Positions 58,081 to 64,000 of a stretch of DNA of 64,000 bases are shown here, piece by piece (position 1 is the stretch's first letter; every line of letters starts with the position of its first letter). The stretch is from positions 3,560,441 through 3,624,440 of the forward strand of contig BCKC01000001.1 in the NCBI GenBank assembly GCA_001600455.1. Reading direction: 5' to 3'. A program made the translations under genes and the position numbers. The stretch is from Endocalyx cinctus (taxonomy: Eukaryota; Ascomycota; Sordariomycetes; Amphisphaeriales; Apiosporaceae). The notes beneath the pieces were generated by a model, which did not search any database, had not been told where the DNA came from, and saw nothing but the letters and a program-made list of their open reading frames with translations.

Positions 58081-61072
58081 TCAAAAGGAATATGTATTCC
58101 TTAGCGACTGTTGATCTTGAGCCTGTAGCTGTCCAAAGAATTGATCAAATTGAGGAATGAGTTGTCGATAGATGTTCATTATCTACAAGCAAGTTAGTTC
58201 ATTAAACCTTTGTTGAATGTGAGAACAAAAAGTTGAGTTACCTTCTGGAAATCCTCGTGAAGGCCATCTTTGTTCTGGCTACGAAGTCGCATATCTCTAT
58301 AACGGGCAATAGCGGTAAAGAAGTGTAAAAGTGACTTCTCCATAGCCATCGGATTTTTCTCCACAACAGCCGTAAATCCTCTGAAAGCAGTAGCTTTCTC
58401 GTCCGAATGATCGACTTCGTCCATTGAAGTCAGAAAAGCCTCGGCGAAGTCGGACAAGTTAGCCGCCAAGATTTCTGCATTACCAAGTCCGAGTCGTCCT
58501 AGGGCAATGGCGGCATTCTCCTGTACTCCCTTAGGGATATTAGGGTTCGTAATAATTTCTACGAAACATCGGAATAAGTCTGGGACAAATGGAGCCATAT
58601 CTGATTTATGCTGAATGGCTATCTCTCCAGCAGACCAGCATGCATTATTCACAACACTGAAGCCACTGTCGATATCTTCGTCCAGGACACTATCGAGATC
58701 GAGTTGTTTGAGTAGTATATTAAAGACGTTTGGCAACGACGGTCGCAACTGTCCGTAGACGTATTTGGCGCAGTCGCCTAGAAGAGCGTAGGCTGATTGT
58801 CGGACTTCGTCCGTCGGGTCTTCCATGCAGAAAGTCAGAAGCTCGAAGAAGGCCGGTTGCGATTCTTCCACCAGCTTCGAGGACTTCTCTTTATCTAACG
58901 CTTGAATAATCGCGCTAAGAAGATCTAGGCTGGTAACTAAGAAGTCCTTGTCCGGTGTGTCTAGAGACGGGTTGTTCGCAACCTGGAGAGATTCTTCCAG
59001 GTTCTGGTGGATGATGTTGACGCAGCGACCGAAGATGGGCTGCGCGTACGGTGTAAATGCATCGTTCAGAGCCATCGCCACGTAAGAGAGACACTCAAGT
59101 AACGGAAACAACTCTCGAGCCTGATCGTTAACAATCTTCCATCGTTCTATGAGAGCCGGCATCAGCTCGTTAACGAGATCTTGTCGGGCTAAGACGGGTC
59201 CAATGTGCTCGGCGAGTGTCTGCACACAGTCGTAAAGGATGTACATGTTCCTGTCTTTGTATTTCTTAAAGCAGCGAACGAATTGCTGGATTATCGGCAG
59301 ACTGTAAGGTTCGAGCCTCTTTCCGGCTTTCTCTTCGAGATTAGCGAAAGCTGAAGCACCAGCTTCTTGAACCTTCTTATTTTTATCCAGCATTTTCATC
59401 AGAATACCCTCCATCATTGGCTCGAAATAGAGCTGTTTCTGATTTGGATCTGTTAGGTCAGCGGCCCAAGCTGAGTAGCGGCCCAGGGTCCAGCAGGTAA
59501 TCTGTCTCACGACGGGTTCTGGGTCGTTGAGGAGGGATATGAGATACGGTATTAATTCTGGTAGGTGAGGGGTAACAACACCCAGACAACCCTCGGCTAC
59601 GGCTCCGAGGGCAAGGACCGCGGCTTCGCGGTATTGCCATTCCTCGTGCTTGAGATTCGTTGTTAGATAAGGCAAGATGGACTGGAATACGGGATCACGG
59701 AAGTCGCGCGCAAAGACATCAAGCGCGGCAGCAGAGCATTTCCGCAGTGTCCAGCGTTCATCCGGATTCTCGTCTTCTCCGTCCTCCAAATCCTCGATCT
59801 CTCCCTCTTCAAGATCGTCGTCCATGCTGGCCAACTTTTCATAAGCATTCCCGTTCTGGGCCGAATCGGCGCTCTCGCCACCGTTCGTCATACGCGCCGA
59901 GGACTTTTTGGCAAATTGAGGTTTTATGTCTTCGGCACGATCGTCCTCATCTTCGTCATCGGAAGCGCCGCCTAGTAACGCAATGTCCTCCGGACTATAG
60001 ACCATACATTCGAGGAGGACCGGAATAATCTTGCTGACGTAAGGACTTAGGGCCTGCCATAAATGATCATGCTCTCCGACGGCAAGCCAGAATTCGGCAG
60101 CGTCGCAAGCCAAATCTTCATCACCAGACTTTTGTTGGGCGATAATGTAATCCACCAAGCCGCCGAGATGAGGCTGTATCTTGTCCGGCCGGGCCTCGAC
60201 AAGCTGGACGAATATCCTGCAGACTTGTCTCCGAACGTCGGTGTTAGGATCGGTGGCTAGGGTGAAGAGATTTTGAAGTAGATCGTCGACGGAGTTTAGC
60301 ATAGCTTGCGATTTTCGAGGGGTGAATACGTTGATGGCGGTTAAGGCTTGGGCGCGAACTTTCGGCAGCTGGCTCTTGGTCGCCTGAATAAGCTTCGGAA
60401 GGATGAAATTCAGGGGTCGCTGGCCGTTGAGTTCACGCTCCAACATTTTCGTATTATCCTCACAAATCTTAGCCATGGCGGTCATTGCACCCTCTTGCGC
60501 CTCGTTGGAAAATTGGCCTGTTTCATTTCCCAGCATCTTCAGGAGTTCGGGCAATAGTTCTGGCCAACTCATCAAGCCCCCTTTACGGATTAATTCGGTC
60601 GCTATGTTACCGGCGTAGTTGCGCATCTGTGAGTTTCCGTCCTGCAAGCCGATGGGGATGGCCATCTTGATTAGACTTAGGCTGTCATCAGGTATCTGTC
60701 TGAAGCTCGTCTTCACGTTGTTCTTCAGCATGATCGCCGCAGCGGATCGCACGAGATAGTAATCTTGAGCAGAGCATTGTAATCCCGATGGAGGCTCCTG
60801 AGTCGAGAAAAGATAGACGAGATAATTGTTTATATCGGGGGAGGATTTTGCTTGGGCGAGCATCTGCGAGGGGAGAGGAACAGTTAGAAATCAGCCATCT
60901 TTCTAAAATGTCACAACTTAAGAGGTCTTCTCTATTCGAGAAGATAGAGTAGTCGAAGCAGAAAACTTACAAGCTCGGCTTGTTTTTGCGCAGCCTTGTC
61001 GAAGCCACTAAGTGAGTCCTTGAGACAAGCAGCCAGCTGGCTAAGAGACTCGGGTACCGGCTGCCACGCCAT
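58081..61072 (-). CDS. KAP104: Transportin / karyopherin beta-2 (Kap104)
   Basis: Three coding exons: 60971-61072, 58242-60863 and 58081-58182, giving 941 residues. Kap104/transportin imports PY-NLS cargos, mainly mRNA-binding proteins, into the nucleus in a Ran-dependent way. It is built of HEAT repeats; visible marks are WTLRKCSAAALDVFA, EEWQYREAAVLALGAVAEGC, ITCWTLGRYSAWA, DPTDEVRQSAYALLGDCAK and AIALGRLG. An acidic loop (DDEDEDDRAED, then DDDLEEGEIEDLEDGEDE) sits where transportin has its H8 loop, which distinguishes it from importin beta-1. The last exon was recovered by joining HEDFQK to IMNIYRQLIPQFDQF, ending QSLRNTYSF, which matches the usual transportin C-terminus. Reading through the final intron instead would give 15 unrelated residues. 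Very secure. Confidence 0.96.
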
Positions 61073-64000
61073 GATGGAAGGCGGGCTGGTATTTACAAAT
61101 TGAAAAGGGGAATCAACTTTTAATATTTAAAATAAATGATTTAGTTGGTGAAAGAATCGTATGTATTAATAACAACAAAAAAAAAAATTGTTGTTAGTAA
61201 AGGGAGGGGGGGAGAAGGGCTAATAGATTGTAGTACTAGACTAGGTACTTTTAAGTTATTATGAAAAGAGACATTCTTGGTGATCTGGTGATGTGGTTGA
61301 TGGCGGGGTGTAGATTGTGTAGGGTCTATACATACCTAGGTAGGTACTTATACATATACATCCATAGATATAGATATATACTATGTCCACGGGCACGCAT
61401 AGAGGGACACTTTTAATTCAATGGTGGGGTATATTCCCTAAATAAAATTTTAACCTCACTTAACTATGAAAATTCAGTGAATAGTATTCACTGAATACAA
61501 GTACAGTACAAGGAGTACTCCAGTACATTCTGGATAAGATGTCTGTTAGTGGGGGGGTGGTGGGTCCCTATCGGTGCTGCAGTAATCCATTCTTATCCCT
61601 ATCATATTCACTTAAGTACATATAAAAGATTTTTGTTGCATATGCATAAAAGTTATGTATACATATATGCTTTTATCAAATTAATTATGAAATATATACT
61701 ATTATACAAGTACACCAGTTTCCTGTCTAGACCAGTCTGTCTAGTCACCAGTCAGTAATACACCACCTTTTTACGGATGGAGGGGAGAAAATAACAAATA
61801 AGTAAATTAAGAGATAAAGGAATAAATGATCAAAATAAAATAAAATAAATAAAAAATTGAGATAAGATATCATATTTATGTGAGGTGACGAGTGATCGAT
61901 ATCCATGGATACAAGCTGACAAGCAGACAAATAAGTGTTCCCTCGGGTTTCTTTTTTTGGTACATTTATCCTTTATTCCTTGTTCCTTATTCTTTAGATG
62001 CATACTTTACCCTATTTACATAGCTTCCCCTTTATTTATTTTCAATGATGATTTTTTTTTTCTTTCCTTTTTTCTTGAAGCCCTACGGTATACATAAATG
62101 GGTGAGTAATCAACTTTCAAATTCGACTCTCCCGGTCGTTTATCAAAACTTATTCCCGCAGAGAACCCATAATATTGATTCAATCGGTAAGAAAGTATTC
62201 AAGTTTCCTACTTCTTTGCTTAAATATGTTGATTATCTATTTGAAGATCATCCGTAAATTATTCTAAACCAAATAACCCTTAAGCGCCAATAGCACGCAA
62301 TTGACTGCTTAAGCGTTTGGCTGGTTGGTTATAGTAGAACACATACAGTTCCACCATGACCCCCCTCAACTTCATCTTAGTCCCATTCCTTATCCTGTTG
62401 CCTTTCCCGATTTCTTTTAATTATATATATATGATTTTTTTTTTCGTTCAGAGTGTGACAAGAGGCTGAAATGAGACATTGGGATTTAGAAAACAGCAGA
62501 GAATTTCGCTCATCCTTTCTATTATCGGCCAACAGCGTGAATTTTAGTAGAATATTGAACCATCATGATCTAATCCGTTTTGAGTCACTTGCTTGTATCG
62601 GAAGGACGTAGCGAGCCTAGCCGGGCATCTAACAAAAAGTCGACCGTCACAGGGCCACCTCCTTTCACATTGAATCAGACATCGGTGGCATCTTATTAGG
62701 CTAACCTAGCCTCCTGCTCAAGACTTTATATTTCCTGAACGTATCCATGGATCTATGTAAAATACCACGAGAGCTACCATGCCTTGGCTCGGGGGAACCA
62801 AGAACCAAGTCGGATACTGATCTTAATGCTACTGGTCAATTCACCACAGACGATGTAATGTACCTACAGTATGAACTCTATCAATTTCAAGATACATCTT
62901 CGGGGCTAAATACGATCCTGAGGAGAGACACGGTGCAACTGAACAACGCGCGTCTCTTAAACCGTCGGACCAACTTCCCCCATCGTTTCATCAGCTCAAT
63001 TCTGTGCCGCCATACGATATCGTCGCGCTTTTCATATCAACAAGCAGATAATATCGAACGTACATACCGTGCGTTTACCTAAGTGACGTGAAATGAAGCA
63101 TCATTTTTGGTATGGTGCGAGAAATACGGTATTGTAAGACGATTGTTCATCTCAGCATGGCCAGTGACTAAACGCAACGAAGTCATCCATCCTCGCCATC
63201 ATGTCCCACATATGCTAGTTTACAGCATCGAGCTCGATAATTCAGTTTTATGGAATATTCATATTATTGCATTTCTTGTGATTGAGGAAGCATGCTGTCT
63301 TTTTTCTGTGACTACACTAGTCCAATCGGGCTCTCATTGGTCACACCACCTCAGCCACTCAAACTGACAGGATGCTGTGCGACTCGGAAATCTTTGACGG
63401 GAGATTATCTCTCCCAGACATCTTCATCAAACGTCCGTATACTCAAATCATTATATTTACAGATCACGATTACGCCTTCAAGCCTAAGCCTCGGGGTCTC
63501 GTCTACTTAGAAGCACGGTAACACTTAACTTACCGATTAGGGGATTCAAGACGAGACCAATACGAGTTGCCACCCGGCCAGTCAAGTCGGTATACATACC
63601 ATTTCGAAAGATTGAAGATCCTAGGGTGCCACATCTGATATTTAAACTTAGAATAAGCCACTCTAGAGATTTGATGATGCAATACTGTCATTATAGATCC
63701 TATAGTCAAGGGGATTCTTATGGCCTGATATATCGTAGCCAGAATAGGGGTGCCACAGTTCAGCATAAGTAATCACCGAGAAACTGGCCCAGGATCTATA
63801 TAAATATTGTCTCAGATACTGAAAAGAAAATACCGAGTCAATATATAATTTTACATATATATGCATACATACGTAGATATAAAAGTTAGCATTTAAATTT
63901 GAACGAATATAACTGATGAGCTCTCCATGCTCAATATACCAAGCTACTATAACCGGTCTGAGACTGATATTCCATCAGACTATTGCTAAGGTCTAATACC
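61073..64000. other. Gene-poor AT-rich end of window
   Basis: The first part holds the transportin promoter. A TACCTAGGTA palindrome is at 61333-61342, and AT-rich microsatellite-like sequence surrounds 61340-61385 and 61640-61700. An ATG-started frame of 111 codons at 62747-63082 has no family resemblance and is not called. Nothing else can be supported; a gene continuing beyond the window end is not evident. Confidence 0.5.

Noticed and set aside
62747..63082. ATG-started frame of 111 codons near the window end
   Set aside because: No recognisable domain, random-like composition, no supporting introns or neighbours; chance frames of this size occur in this window.

Overview
The window is nuclear DNA of a filamentous ascomycete, most likely a Sordariomycete. 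The evidence is short introns (about 50-100 bp) with GTRNGT donors and YAG acceptors, fungal-type gene content (septin, HET-domain protein, fungal transportin, DUF4748 protein, questin-oxidase-like protein, asparaginase with ankyrin repeats), GC-rich exons in AT-rich spacers, and scattered TACCTAGGTA and TACTCCGTA palindromes. I cannot name the species. I see no tRNA, rRNA, CRISPR, intact transposon or viral gene. All gene models were spliced by eye; most close with consistent reading phase from start to stop.

Layout. 2.2-4.3 kb: methyltransferase-like protein (+). 5.2-7.7 kb: BCS1-like AAA ATPase (-). 8.8-11.7 kb: PWP2/UTP1, an SSU-processome WD40 protein (-). 12.7-14.1 kb: CDC12-type septin (+). 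14.9-16.6 kb: mitochondrial PDK/BCKDK-family kinase (-). 18.6-22.4 kb: USP7/Ubp15-type deubiquitinase (+). 23.8-25.9 kb: secreted acid-phosphatase-family protein with a mucin-like N-terminus (-). 25.9-31.4 kb: AT-rich, gene-poor stretch holding a small Cys-rich ORF and a divergent BTB/POZ-like gene (both -). 31.4-36.0 kb: very large HET-domain protein (+). 36.9-39.1 kb: questin-oxidase-like protein (+). 39.6-41.3 kb: L-asparaginase with ankyrin repeats (-). 42.9-46.3 kb: WD40 plus inositol-polyphosphate 5-phosphatase (-). 48.3-48.9 kb: DUF4748 small protein built from micro-exons (+). 49.6-50.3 kb: DUF924 protein (+). 52.3-53.5 kb: secondary-metabolism-type O-methyltransferase (-). 54.9-56.7 kb: CID/SR-like RNA-processing protein (+). 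58.1-61.1 kb: transportin/KAP104 (-). 61.1-64.0 kb: no supportable gene.

Most genes are conserved housekeeping genes (ribosome biogenesis, septin cytoskeleton, nuclear import, ubiquitin, mitochondrial assembly and regulation) and do not form a pathway together. The accessory part is roughly 23.8-39 kb: the degenerate secreted phosphatase, the Cys-rich ORF, the BTB-like gene, the HET protein and the questin-oxidase-like gene. The two secondary-metabolism-type enzymes (questin-oxidase-like and O-methyltransferase) lie 13 kb apart with no polyketide synthase or NRPS between them, so I do not call a cluster.

The observations most worth a second look are: the phosphatase-family protein has lost the acidic pair and an Asn expected in its metal site; the HET domain is interrupted by insertions of about 225 and 100 residues and continues into a long uncharacterised C-terminus, head-to-head with a divergent BTB-like gene; the DUF4748 gene has coding exons of 9, 14 and 26 nt; and a 10-bp palindrome is repeated only in intergenic DNA.
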